Source of the DNA: UBA1479 sp048263775
GTDB taxonomy: Bacteria > Pseudomonadota > Alphaproteobacteria > Rhodospirillales > Casp-alpha2
Assembly (NCBI GenBank): GCA_048263775.1
Contig: JBLXDU010000010.1
Coordinates: 62,001-126,000, forward strand
DNA: 64,000 bases
Direction: 5' to 3'
The number at the start of each line of letters is the position of its first letter. The stretch's first letter is position 1. The position numbers and the translations under genes were made by a program. Below the pieces are notes generated by a model. The model was not told the origin of the DNA, made no database searches, and was given only the letters and a program-made list of their open reading frames with translations. Positions 16,979-25,552 of this stretch are shown piece after piece.

Positions 16979-17293
16979 CTATTCCTTGTCCGTTTCACCG
17001 TCAGCCGGGCTGAGGCCGGCGCCGGCGCGGATTTGATCTTCGAGACGGTTGAGATCCAAGACCATCTTTTCCAGACGTAGGCGGATACTGTCTGGGTCCG
17101 ACGACGCAAGCGCCATGGTGCGTACGTTTTCGCAGATCCAGGCGACCCGGTCGCCCAAGGGTGTCATGTCCAAAAGCTCACCGCCCGCAAGGGCCCGGCG
17201 GGCGTTCAGGATCATGGACTCGACCTCTGCCATGGCCGATTCCAAGGACGCGGGCGAGGCATTGTCGCTGCCTGTGTTGTCGCGGTCGGTCAT
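16979..17293 (-). CDS. Small unknown gene between flhX and fliO
   Basis: A 104-residue, mainly helical, acidic cytoplasmic protein with no family I recognise. It has no signal peptide, Cys or membrane segment. The start at 17293 is fixed by a 4-bp ATGA overlap with the upstream flhX. The stop lies only 4 bp before the fliO start. This tight packing between two export-apparatus genes suggests a flagellar role, perhaps as an assembly or regulatory factor, but nothing in the sequence shows which. Confidence 0.7.
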   Translation of the reverse strand: MTDRDNTGSDNASPASLESAMAEVESMILNARRALAGGELLDMTPLGDRVAWICENVRTMALASSDPDSIRLRLEKMVLDLNRLEDQIRAGAGLSPADGETDKE

Positions 17294-17706
17294 GAGGAGG
17301 TGTCTCCCATCCATTCGCGCACGATGTCTTCGCGACTTTTACCGGCCAGATCGTCGGCACCGTTGGCGCGGTATAGATAAATCAAAATTTCGGCCACGGC
17401 GGCGAAGGCCTCGACGGGGATTTCTTCTTCCATGTCGATCGTAGCCAGAAGCTGGGCAAGGTCCGCGTCCTCGCGCACCTTGATGCCGTTGGCGAAGGCA
17501 ATCTGCAGAATCTGCTCGGCCAGACGGCCGCGTCCGCCCGCGACCACGGTGGGCGCCATGCCCGGCAGGGCCCCCTCGGCCAGGGCCACGGCGAGCGCAT
17601 CCTTGGTTGCTGGAATGCGCTGGAAGTTCGCTTGCGGACCGTCGTTACCGGTCGGGTCTTTGGGGGTATCTGCGTTCACGTGCCGCTGGTCCCGTTCGCG
17701 TGGCAT
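17290..17706 (-). CDS. FlhB C-terminal paralogue (FlhX)
   Basis: A 138-residue soluble protein corresponding to the cytoplasmic C-terminal domain of FlhB. It has ALAVAL, APTVVAGGRG (as in APKVIAKGQG of FlhB), LAEQILQIAFANGIKVREDADLAQLL and EEIPVEAFAAVAEIL. The autocleavage NPTH of real FlhB is absent. FlhX proteins can partly replace the FlhB C-domain in export switching in some bacteria. A complete flhB is present at 20418-21488. It is the first gene of the minus-strand unit flhX-unknown-fliO-fliP. Confidence 0.85.
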   Translation of the reverse strand: MPRERDQRHVNADTPKDPTGNDGPQANFQRIPATKDALAVALAEGALPGMAPTVVAGGRGRLAEQILQIAFANGIKVREDADLAQLLATIDMEEEIPVEAFAAVAEILIYLYRANGADDLAGKSREDIVREWMGDTSS

Positions 17707-17850
17707 GGCCTGATGGTCGGCAAGAATTGCCGGATTCGCCCGATCCTAACGGCCCCCGGTTTAACAAATGATTACAGCGGGGCCGGTTTTCCGTTTCGGA
17801 ATCAGACGCTTAATGGGCAGCTTGGGCGATTGCACCGGATCCGGACGTGC

Positions 17851-17865
17851 TTAATAGGTTGTTAA
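17851..17865. promoter_or_regulatory. CtrA-binding box upstream of flgB
   Basis: TTAATAGGTTGTTAA is a perfect TTAA-N7-TTAA, the consensus for the alphaproteobacterial cell-cycle regulator CtrA. It lies 106 bp upstream of flgB and 145 bp from the divergent flhX start, so it could act on either. The nearby cckA gene encodes the kinase that controls CtrA phosphorylation. Confidence 0.7.
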
Positions 17866-17970
17866 GGAACCCGGCAGATAATGCCTAGCAGGACGGTTTC
17901 CGGGGTTTGTGTTGCTCACCGGAACCAGGGGACAACGGATTAATTCCGCTAGATAAGGGGCCGCGCGCAG

Positions 17971-18366
17971 ATGGATTTGACCCTCTTCGCAGCTGTTAAG
18001 AAACGCCTTAACTGGCTTGGTCAGCGCCAGGAAGTTCTGGCCCAGAACATTTCCAACGCGGACACGCCTGACTACAAGGCGAAGGATCTCAAGCCCTATG
18101 CCTTCCGTGAACTTCTGCGCAAGGAATCGGCACAGCTAAACATGGTTGTCACGGAACCCGGACAACTGGGCGGCCGACGCAAGCGCATCCGCGATTTCTT
18201 TGTTGAAGAGCCGCGCCATCCCTATGAGACGGCGCCCAACGGCAACTCGGTGGTGCTTGAGGAACAGATGGGCAAGGTGGCCGAAACACAGACCACCCAC
18301 CGTCTGACCACGGAACTCTACAAAAAGCACATGGAGATGCTGAAAACCGCCAGCCGCGGACGTTAG
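17971..18366 (+). CDS. flgB: Flagellar proximal rod protein FlgB
   Basis: FlgB is a proximal-rod subunit. The 131-residue product has the rod-protein N-terminal motif LAQNISNADTPDYKAKDL and ends in a helical segment with TTELYKKHMEMLKTA. It opens the plus-strand operon flgB-flgC-fliE-fliQ-fliR-flhB. AAGGGG lies 10 bases before the ATG, and a CtrA box lies about 105 bp upstream. Confidence 0.94.
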   Translation: MDLTLFAAVKKRLNWLGQRQEVLAQNISNADTPDYKAKDLKPYAFRELLRKESAQLNMVVTEPGQLGGRRKRIRDFFVEEPRHPYETAPNGNSVVLEEQMGKVAETQTTHRLTTELYKKHMEMLKTASRGR

Positions 18367-18503
18367 GCGGTCATTAAAATTCGGGCCGCAAAGGCCACAG
18401 GCGAACCTGGAACGGGAACCTCGACAGAACGTCGTCCAAACCAAAGCCGCCGGACGTAGGGAGAACCCTTGCCCGGATAAAGATCAAGGAGGCGAAAGCC
18501 CCG

Positions 18504-18920
18504 ATGGACGACATTATCAAGACCATCCGCATTTCCAGCGCCGGGATGCGCGTGCAGGGAACGCGCCTTCGCGTGATTTCGCAAAACATCGCTAACGCGG
18601 ATAGTCTGCCGCAGCGCCCCGGCGACGATCCCTATCGGCGCAAGCTGGTGACCTTCAAGAACGAACTGGACAAGTCCGTTGGGGTCGAAACGGTGCACGT
18701 CAACCGTCTGCACAAGGACCTGTCCGACTTCGGCAGCAAGTATGATCCGTCTCACCCAGCCGCCGACAAGGACGGCTATGTGAAGACACCCAACGTCAAC
18801 ACCATGATTGAAATGATGGACATGCGCGAAGCGCAGCGGTCCTACGAAGCCAATCTGAACCTGATCAAGTCGTCGAAAACGATGTTGAACAGCGTTATCG
18901 ACGTGCTGCGCAGCAACTAG
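18504..18920 (+). CDS. flgC: Flagellar proximal rod protein FlgC
   Basis: A 138-residue rod subunit with the N-terminal motif ISQNIANADSLPQRPGDDPYRRK and a C-terminal helix containing MIEMMDMREAQRSYEANL. The length and both terminal motifs are those of FlgC. It has AGGAGG well placed before the ATG and follows flgB by 137 bp. Confidence 0.95.
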   Translation: MDDIIKTIRISSAGMRVQGTRLRVISQNIANADSLPQRPGDDPYRRKLVTFKNELDKSVGVETVHVNRLHKDLSDFGSKYDPSHPAADKDGYVKTPNVNTMIEMMDMREAQRSYEANLNLIKSSKTMLNSVIDVLRSN

Positions 18921-18988
18921 GGCCGGCGCGGGAAATTTTAGGTCCCAACGCGGACCGGGCCCAACGGGCCTAGAACGGGAGCATAACA

Positions 18989-19318
18989 ATGAGCGTGAAC
19001 GCCGACTTCAATATTCACCAGGCCTTGAACGCCTATCAGCGGGCAGCCCGCCAACAAATTTCCGGCACGCGGGATGACGCGCCGCCGATGGCCAAGGCAA
19101 ACGAAGAGTTCGGCGATCTTGTGCGCAGCGCCATCATGGAAGCCCGCAAGATCGGCGAGACGTCGGAAAAACTGTCCATCGACGCGATCAATGACCGCGC
19201 CGACATCACTCAAGTGGTGACCGCCGTGGCCGAGGCCGAAATGACCCTGCAGACCGTGGTCAACGTGCGTGACAAGGTTCTGGAAGCCTACAACGACATC
19301 ATCCGGATGCCGGTGTAG
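18989..19318 (+). CDS. fliE: Flagellar hook-basal body protein FliE
   Basis: FliE joins the MS ring to the rod and is one of the first proteins exported. The 109-residue length is typical. The conserved C-terminal part is present: DITQVVTAVAEAEMTLQTVVNVRDKVLEAYNDIIRMPV, read in pieces. It sits between flgC and fliQ, the usual order. Confidence 0.94.
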   Translation: MSVNADFNIHQALNAYQRAARQQISGTRDDAPPMAKANEEFGDLVRSAIMEARKIGETSEKLSIDAINDRADITQVVTAVAEAEMTLQTVVNVRDKVLEAYNDIIRMPV

Positions 19319-19351
19319 CGCCACCGGTCCGCGGCGTCGGGAGCAACCCAG

Positions 19352-19615
19352 ATGAACGAAGTGGATGTCATCGACGTCGGTCGCAACGCCATGTGGGTGG
19401 TCATCAAGGTGGCCGGCCCAATCATGTTCCTTGGTCTGGTCACCGGTCTTATCATCGCCCTGTTCCAAGCCTTGACGACGATCCAGGAAATGACCCTGAC
19501 CTTCGTTCCCAAGATCATTGTCATCTTCATCGCCATCGTTGTCCTGTTGCCGTTCATGATCAACACGGTCACGACCTTCACAGACACCCTGTTCGACCGA
19601 ATTTCGGCGCTATAG
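19352..19615 (+). CDS. fliQ: Flagellar export apparatus protein FliQ
   Basis: An 87-residue, two-helix membrane protein of the export gate. Helix one (about 16-38) includes GLVTGLIIALFQALTTIQEMT and helix two (about 50-72) includes FIAIVVLLPFMI. The QALTTIQEMTLTFVPK junction is strongly conserved in FliQ. It is followed 19 bp later by fliR. Confidence 0.95.
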   Translation: MNEVDVIDVGRNAMWVVIKVAGPIMFLGLVTGLIIALFQALTTIQEMTLTFVPKIIVIFIAIVVLLPFMINTVTTFTDTLFDRISAL

Positions 19616-19634
19616 GCGGCGAGGGGCGGCGGAC

Positions 19635-20393
19635 ATGCTCGAAGAGCTTCTCAAACTCAACGTCTTCGCATTTTTGCTGGTTCTGTCGCGCGTCGGCGCC
19701 ATGATGGCGATTCTGCCGGGTATCGCGGCGGCTTATGTCAGCGCGCGTATCCGCGTCGTTCTGGCCGTTCTCGTCGCCGTTGTCATGACGCCTGTATTGG
19801 CGGCAAACCTGCCCGCACCGCCCGAAAGTCCCTATGTCCTGTTCCTGCTGCTTGCTGGCGAGATCATCGTCGGCCTGTTTCTCGGCGGGATCGCGGTCAT
19901 CTTGGTCAGTGCCCTGCAAACCGCGGGAACGTTGATCGCGCTGTTCGCGGCCATGGCCAATGCCCTGGTTCAGGATTCGATTGCCGAACAGCAAAGCTCC
20001 GTCATCGCCAGCATGTTGACCATCGCCGGGTTGATGATGATCTTCGTCACGGACAGCCATCATGTGTATTTCACGGTGGTCGCCGATTCCTACTCCCTGT
20101 TCGTGCCCGGAGAAGGCGTGTCGACCGGCGATATGGCGCTGATGCTGGCGCGCCGGGTCGCCGATAGCTTTGCGTTGGGGTTTCAATTATCGATCCCGTT
20201 CCTGGTCATCGCCATGGTTTATTACATCGGGCTCGGCGTTCTTGGCCGTCTGATGCCTCAGTTGCCGGTGTTCTTCTTCGGACTGCCGGTGCAGGTCACG
20301 GTCCAGCTCGGTGCTCTCATGATCGTGTTCTCGTCGATCATGCTGGTGTTTCTCAATCATTTCCAACAGGGGTATGCCGTCTTCACGGGTTAG
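19635..20393 (+). CDS. fliR: Flagellar export apparatus protein FliR
   Basis: A 252-residue, multi-span membrane protein (about six helices) of the FliPQR export gate. Typical segments are LVLSRVGAMMAILPG near the N terminus, the AGEIIVGLFLGG stretch, and the GVLGRLMPQLPVFFFGLPVQV motif near the C terminus. It lies between fliQ and flhB, the standard order. Confidence 0.95.
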   Translation: MLEELLKLNVFAFLLVLSRVGAMMAILPGIAAAYVSARIRVVLAVLVAVVMTPVLAANLPAPPESPYVLFLLLAGEIIVGLFLGGIAVILVSALQTAGTLIALFAAMANALVQDSIAEQQSSVIASMLTIAGLMMIFVTDSHHVYFTVVADSYSLFVPGEGVSTGDMALMLARRVADSFALGFQLSIPFLVIAMVYYIGLGVLGRLMPQLPVFFFGLPVQVTVQLGALMIVFSSIMLVFLNHFQQGYAVFTG

Positions 20394-20417
20394 CGCCCAG
20401 ATCGACGGCAGAAGCAC

Positions 20418-21488
20418 ATGGCTGAAGAAGACGACTCACAAAAAACAGAAGAGCCGACCGGAAGGAAACTCGCCAAGGCCCGTGACGAAGGTCAGGTCGC
20501 CCAGTCGCAGGAAATCAAGAGCCTGATGATCCTGATCGGCGGCGTGGGGATGCTGATGTTCCTGGCGCCGGCCATGGCCCGTGACATCTCCCTGATCGGC
20601 CGGCGGTTCGTCGAGTCCTCCTATTCAATTCCGATGGATTTCGAACATCTGCGCCTGGTGTTTTCCAACGTCGCGATGGAGGTCGGGGTGGTCCTCGCCC
20701 CTGCCATGGCGATGTTCGTAGTCCTGGCGATCGTCGCCAACGTCGGCCAGTTCGGGCTTATTTGGTCGACCAAGAAAATTCAACCGAAACCGAGCAAGCT
20801 TAACCCCCTGTCCGGTTTCAAGCGGCTGTTCTCCAGCCAAGGCTTGATGGAATTTGCGAAGGGCATCCTGAAGATCTCCTTGGTCGCGACGGTGTCGTTC
20901 GGGCTTGCCATTCCCATGCTGCATGACCTGGAAATGCTGCCCGCGATCTCCACATTCGCCGCCCTTCATCGCATCCATGAAATCGCCATTATCATGGCCC
21001 TTGCGACCATCGGGGTGATGGGGTTCATCGCGGCGCTCGATTACATGTATCAGCGCGCCACCTTCATGAAGCAGATGCGGATGTCCAAGACCGAGATCAA
21101 GGACGAGCACAAGCAGACGGAAGGGGATCCCCAGGTCAAAGCACGAATCCGCCAAATCCGTATGGAGCGTGCCCGCAAGCGCATGATGGCGGCGGTGCCC
21201 AATGCCGATGTGGTGATCACCAACCCGACTCACTTTGCGGTCGCCCTGGAATACAAGATGGAAACCATGCCGGCGCCCAAGGTGATCGCCAAAGGGCAAG
21301 ACCTGGTGGCTCTGAAAATTCGTGAAATCGCCGAGGAAAACGAGATCACCATCGTTGAAAACCCGCCGCTGGCGCGGGCTCTCTACGCTTCCGTGGAATT
21401 GGACGAGGAAATCCCGGCGGAACACTTCAAGGCGGTTGCCGAGGTTATCGGCCACGTCATGCGGCTCAAGGGTAAGCTGCCCCATTAG
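20418..21488 (+). CDS. flhB: Flagellar export apparatus protein FlhB
   Basis: FlhB switches export from rod/hook to filament substrates. The 356-residue protein has the N-terminal EDDSQKTEEPTGRKLAKARDEGQ motif (first part cytoplasmic), four membrane helices, and the cytoplasmic domain with the autocleavage site NPTH at residues 269-272. APKVIAKGQDLVALKIREIA and the RALYASVELDEEIP region follow. It is intact, in contrast to the free-standing FlhX upstream. Confidence 0.96.
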   Translation: MAEEDDSQKTEEPTGRKLAKARDEGQVAQSQEIKSLMILIGGVGMLMFLAPAMARDISLIGRRFVESSYSIPMDFEHLRLVFSNVAMEVGVVLAPAMAMFVVLAIVANVGQFGLIWSTKKIQPKPSKLNPLSGFKRLFSSQGLMEFAKGILKISLVATVSFGLAIPMLHDLEMLPAISTFAALHRIHEIAIIMALATIGVMGFIAALDYMYQRATFMKQMRMSKTEIKDEHKQTEGDPQVKARIRQIRMERARKRMMAAVPNADVVITNPTHFAVALEYKMETMPAPKVIAKGQDLVALKIREIAEENEITIVENPPLARALYASVELDEEIPAEHFKAVAEVIGHVMRLKGKLPH

Positions 21489-21540
21489 CGGGTCCAGCAA
21501 CCTCAAGCCCTCGGGGGCCGCATCCCGGCAGCGAGCGCTG

Positions 21541-21570
21541 TTGACAGGGGCCGTTCAGTGGTAATCCTGT
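21541..21570 (+). promoter_or_regulatory. Possible promoter before cckA
   Basis: A perfect TTGACA (-35) at 21541-21546 lies 85 bp before cckA. The -10 candidate is poor (TAATCC after 15 bp). A short inverted repeat ACAGG/CCTGT overlaps it. Confidence 0.25.
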
Positions 21571-21631
21571 CACCGGAAGCGGACTGCCTTGCGGGAGCCC
21601 GCCGTCACCGCCGGGCCTCGACATCGAAACC

Positions 21632-24226
21632 ATGAAACAGAGAATGCCCCACGTCCTGAACGCCGGCGCGGCCCTGTTGGGGGTCGCGGCGGGGCTGATG
21701 TTCGGGCTTGATGCCGGCTGGGCACTGCCTGCAGGCGGCGTGCTGGCAGCGGCGGCGTTGGGGCTTTTGGCCGCGTCTTGGCGCATGGGCCGAAAAGTAC
21801 CGACCCGACCGACGGGCGGTCCCATGGCGGAACTGATCCAGATGGCCGCCGGATCGTCCGGCGAGGGACTATTAATCGCGACCTGGGACGGTGTCGGTAT
21901 GTATGCCAACGGCGCCTTCCGGGATCTGTTTTTCCTGGATGGCGATCTCGGGCCGACCAACCTGTTGGACAAGGTCGAACGCGCGCTCGACAGCCAAGGC
22001 CGATCCCAGGACGTATTCCGTAAGCTGCGGGCCGCTGCCGCCGACGGCACACCCGCCGGCGGCGAGGTGATCTGCCGACGTCAGGATGGCAAGCCCGCGT
22101 GGCGGCGCCTGCGCATGGAACCCTTCGGCGAGGACGGCATCGGCGCCGGCGCCGGGGAGGGGGCTTCCCGTTATGTGCAATGGCGGGCCCAGGATATTAC
22201 CGAGGAAAAGCGCCAGACCGCGACCCGCCAGTCGGCGGAGGCGCGCCGCGCCGATCTGCTCGACGGTCTGCCCGTGGGGGTTTTCTCCGTCGACGGGCGC
22301 GGGCGCATTGTCTACGCCAATTCCTGCCTGGCAAAATGGCTCGGCGTTGATCGCGTGGCCATGGGCGGCAAGCCGTTTGCCGAGTTCGTGGTCTCAGCCA
22401 GCCCGGTAAACGGCGGTGGCGACGAGGACGACGACGAGGAGTCTCAGGGGGATCACGGTCTGGTCACCCTGCGCGCCGCCGACGGTACGGAATTCACGGC
22501 CTCACTGCTGCAAAGCCATCGGGAAACCACGGACGGCACGCTGGTCTATACGCGCTCCATCCTGCTGCGCGACATGGCCTGGGCGGAAGACGGGGGGGCG
22601 GCCGGTCTGGGCCCGGCCAAACGCCTGCGCTTCCTGTTCGACGATGCACCCGTGGCCATTGCGCTGCTTGATGGGCTGGGCAAGGTCATGGACTGCAACC
22701 GGGCATTCCTGACCCTGGCAGGCGCCCACCGCGACATGGTCGCCGGCCGGCCTTTCGCCGAACGTCTGCTGCCTGAAGACCGCGACGTGGTCGCCTCGGC
22801 GCTGTCCGATGTCATCATGGGGCGGGTGCGGGCGACCCAGACGGAAATCAGATTGGCCGCCCCCGGCGGGCGGCAGGCGGCGGCGACGTTGTTCGCCAGC
22901 CGAATGGAGGACGAACAGGGCAACATCACCGGTCTGGTCCTGCATTTCATCGACACGACCGAGCAGAAGAATCTGGAAATCCAGTTCGCCCAATCCCAAA
23001 AAATGCAGGCCGTGGGCCAGCTCGCGGGCGGCGTGGCGCACGATTTCAACAACCTGCTGACCGCCATGATCGGCTTCACGGATCTGCTTTTAGAACGCCA
23101 CGGGCCGGGCGATCCGTCCTTCAATGACCTGCAGCAGATCAAGCAGAACGCCCACCGCGCGACCAATCTGGTGCGCCAACTTCTGGCGTTTTCGCGCAAG
23201 CAGAACCTTGAGCCGGACCTGCTTGATCCTGAGGACGCGCTCAACGATCTGTCCAACCTGCTGCGCCGCCTGTTGGGCGAGACGGTGCGCCTGAAGCTGG
23301 AACACGAACGGGGTGCGGGGCGTATCCTCGCCGACCGGGGACAGTTCGATCAGGTCATCATCAATCTGGCCGTCAACGCCCGCGACGCCATGGCCGAGGG
23401 CGGGCCGCTGGTGATCCGCACCTTCCGCCGCGATCTGGAACGCCCGATGCAGCAGTCGGGGGAGGTCATTCCCGTCGGCTCCTATCTGGTGATCGAGGTC
23501 GAGGACAAGGGCACCGGCATTCCCAAGGACGTGCTCGACCGCATCTTCGAGCCGTTCTTCTCGACCAAGGAAGTGGGGCAGGGCACGGGGCTGGGCCTGT
23601 CCACCGTCTACGGCATCATCCATCAGTCGGGCGGCTATGTGACCGTGGAAAGCCATATCGGCAAGGGAACCACCTTCCGCCTGCTGTTCCCCCGCGCTGA
23701 CGAGGACGCCCGCGCCCGCCGCGCCGCCGCCGCGCTGACGGACGAAACGGCTCCCTCGGCGATGCCCAAGGGCAAGGCCAAGAGTAACGGCAACGGCACC
23801 GGAACCGGCAAGGAGCCCGAATTGCCCCTGTTCGAGGCCGATCTCACGGGCTCGGAAACCATCCTGCTGGTCGAGGACGAGGACGCCGTGCGCATGTTCG
23901 GCGCCCGGGCGCTGCGCAACAAGGGCTACAAGGTGCTGGAGGCCCAGAACGGCGAGGTCGCGCTCGACGTGGTCAACGGCACGGCGCCGAAGATCGATCT
24001 CATCATCTCCGACGTCGTCATGCCCGGCATGGACGGCTACACCCTGGTCCGCCAGCTCCGCGAACAGATGCCGGAGGTGAAGGTCATCCTCATGTCCGGC
24101 TACGCCGAGGACGCCTTCCAGGACCAGATCGACAAGGACGAAACCCTGCACTTCCTGCCCAAGCCGTTCACGCTGAAGACGCTGGTGGGGAAGGTGAAAG
24201 AGATCCTCGTCTCAGAGGGGCCGTAA
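21632..24226 (+). CDS. cckA: Hybrid histidine kinase CckA
   Basis: CckA is the membrane hybrid kinase/phosphatase that, through ChpT, controls CtrA. The 864-residue protein has two membrane helices (about 8-48) and PAS-like sensor modules (about 70-190, 205-300 and 330-450). The dimerisation/phospho-acceptor site has His470 (GGVAHDFNNLLTAMIGF), followed by the ATPase domain (NLAVNARDAM, then GTGIPKDVLDRIFEPFF and GTGLGLSTVYGI). A C-terminal receiver carries Asp794 (IISDVVMPGMDGY). The phrase KMQAVGQLAGGVAHDFNN is the CckA signature. Placement right after flhB links it with flagellar control. Confidence 0.9.
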   Translation: MKQRMPHVLNAGAALLGVAAGLMFGLDAGWALPAGGVLAAAALGLLAASWRMGRKVPTRPTGGPMAELIQMAAGSSGEGLLIATWDGVGMYANGAFRDLFFLDGDLGPTNLLDKVERALDSQGRSQDVFRKLRAAAADGTPAGGEVICRRQDGKPAWRRLRMEPFGEDGIGAGAGEGASRYVQWRAQDITEEKRQTATRQSAEARRADLLDGLPVGVFSVDGRGRIVYANSCLAKWLGVDRVAMGGKPFAEFVVSASPVNGGGDEDDDEESQGDHGLVTLRAADGTEFTASLLQSHRETTDGTLVYTRSILLRDMAWAEDGGAAGLGPAKRLRFLFDDAPVAIALLDGLGKVMDCNRAFLTLAGAHRDMVAGRPFAERLLPEDRDVVASALSDVIMGRVRATQTEIRLAAPGGRQAAATLFASRMEDEQGNITGLVLHFIDTTEQKNLEIQFAQSQKMQAVGQLAGGVAHDFNNLLTAMIGFTDLLLERHGPGDPSFNDLQQIKQNAHRATNLVRQLLAFSRKQNLEPDLLDPEDALNDLSNLLRRLLGETVRLKLEHERGAGRILADRGQFDQVIINLAVNARDAMAEGGPLVIRTFRRDLERPMQQSGEVIPVGSYLVIEVEDKGTGIPKDVLDRIFEPFFSTKEVGQGTGLGLSTVYGIIHQSGGYVTVESHIGKGTTFRLLFPRADEDARARRAAAALTDETAPSAMPKGKAKSNGNGTGTGKEPELPLFEADLTGSETILLVEDEDAVRMFGARALRNKGYKVLEAQNGEVALDVVNGTAPKIDLIISDVVMPGMDGYTLVRQLREQMPEVKVILMSGYAEDAFQDQIDKDETLHFLPKPFTLKTLVGKVKEILVSEGP

Positions 24227-24309
24227 GGCTGCGTCTGGCCAGGGCGAGTCCCTCTCACCACTATTAACCATATCCGTTAAGCATGGGTTCCAGAGTCCGA
24301 TTCTGACCG

Positions 24310-24324
24310 GAACACTCTGTGAAC
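24310..24324. promoter_or_regulatory. LexA/SOS box upstream of recA
   Basis: GAACACTCTGTGAAC is a perfect GAAC-N7-GAAC, the alphaproteobacterial LexA operator (GTTC-N7-GTTC on the other strand). It lies 121 bp upstream of the recA start. A second, imperfect copy (GAAC-N7-GTAC) is at 24379-24393. The region between is very AT-rich and probably contains the recA promoter. Confidence 0.85.
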
Positions 24325-24445
24325 AAACTCAAAAATATTAAATTATATCAATATATTACAAATTACGCTTGTCTATGAGAACAAAACACGTACATTGAAC
24401 TCAATTGCAACGGCTTGCGGGCCTATGGAATAAGGGAGTGGCAAG

Positions 24446-25552
24446 ATGGCCGATTCGGCATTGCGTTTGGTGGAGAAGCAGGACGTGGATAAAAGTAAGG
24501 CCCTCGACGCGGCATTGGGGCAGATTGAGCGCGCCTTCGGCAAGGGCTCGATCATGCGCCTGGGGCAGCGCGAGGTGGTCGATACCCCGACCATTTCCAC
24601 GGGCTCCATCGGCCTGGACATCGGCCTGGGCATCGGCGGCCTGCCGCGCGGGCGCATCATCGAGGTTTACGGCCCGGAAAGCTCCGGCAAGACGACCCTG
24701 GCCCTGCACGTGATCGCCGAAGCCCAGAAGATGGGCGGCACCTGCGCCTTCGTCGATGCCGAACACGCGCTTGATCCCAGCTATGCCAAGAAACTGGGCG
24801 TCAACGTCGACGAGCTGCTGATTTCGCAGCCCGATGCCGGCGAACAGGCGCTTGAAATTTCCGATACCCTGGTGCGTTCCGGCGCCATCGACGTGCTGGT
24901 GGTCGATTCCGTCGCAGCATTGGTGCCGCGGGCCGAACTGGAAGGCGAAATGGGCGACACCCACGTCGGCCTTCAGGCCCGGCTCATGAGCCAGGCGCTG
25001 CGCAAGCTGACTGCCTCGGTTTCCAAGTCCAACACCATGGTCATCTTCATCAACCAGATCCGCATGAAGATCGGCGTCATGTTCGGCAACCCGGAAACCA
25101 CCTCGGGCGGCAACGCGCTCAAGTTCTATGCTTCCGTGCGCATGGAAATCCGCCGCATCGGCGCCATCAAGGACCGGGACGAGGTGGTCGGCAACCAGAC
25201 CCGCGTCAAGGTCGTGAAGAACAAGATGGCCCCGCCCTTCAAGATGATCGAATTCGACATCATGTACGGCGAAGGCATTTCCAAGATGGGCGAACTGCTC
25301 GATCTTGGGGTCAAGGCCAACATTGTCGAGAAATCCGGCTCCTGGTTCTCCTTCAATTCGGAGCGCATCGGCCAGGGCCGCGAGAACGCCAAGCAGTTCC
25401 TGCGCGAGAACACCGAGATGGCCAAGGCCATCGAGGACCAGATTCGCCATAACGCAGGTCTGATTTCCGAGGAAATGATGGTCGGCTCCCCTGACTCGGA
25501 CGGCGACGGCGATGCCGGCGACGCCCCGGACACGGCGGCCGACGAGTTCTAG
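24446..25552 (+). CDS. recA: Recombinase RecA
   Basis: RecA catalyses strand exchange and triggers LexA self-cleavage. The 368-residue product is complete: Walker A GPESSGKT near residue 72, the VDAEHALDP segment, Walker B-like VLVVDSVAAL, the DNA-binding loop region with NQIRMKIGVMFGNPETTSGGNALKFY, and an acidic C-terminal tail. SOS control is indicated by the LexA box upstream. GGGAG precedes the ATG. Confidence 0.97.
   Translation: MADSALRLVEKQDVDKSKALDAALGQIERAFGKGSIMRLGQREVVDTPTISTGSIGLDIGLGIGGLPRGRIIEVYGPESSGKTTLALHVIAEAQKMGGTCAFVDAEHALDPSYAKKLGVNVDELLISQPDAGEQALEISDTLVRSGAIDVLVVDSVAALVPRAELEGEMGDTHVGLQARLMSQALRKLTASVSKSNTMVIFINQIRMKIGVMFGNPETTSGGNALKFYASVRMEIRRIGAIKDRDEVVGNQTRVKVVKNKMAPPFKMIEFDIMYGEGISKMGELLDLGVKANIVEKSGSWFSFNSERIGQGRENAKQFLRENTEMAKAIEDQIRHNAGLISEEMMVGSPDSDGDGDAGDAPDTAADEF

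Noticed and set aside
24263..24280. TTAACCAT...GTTAAG after cckA as a CtrA box
   Set aside because: Spacing is 9, not 7, and it lies downstream of cckA and upstream of the SOS-controlled recA.
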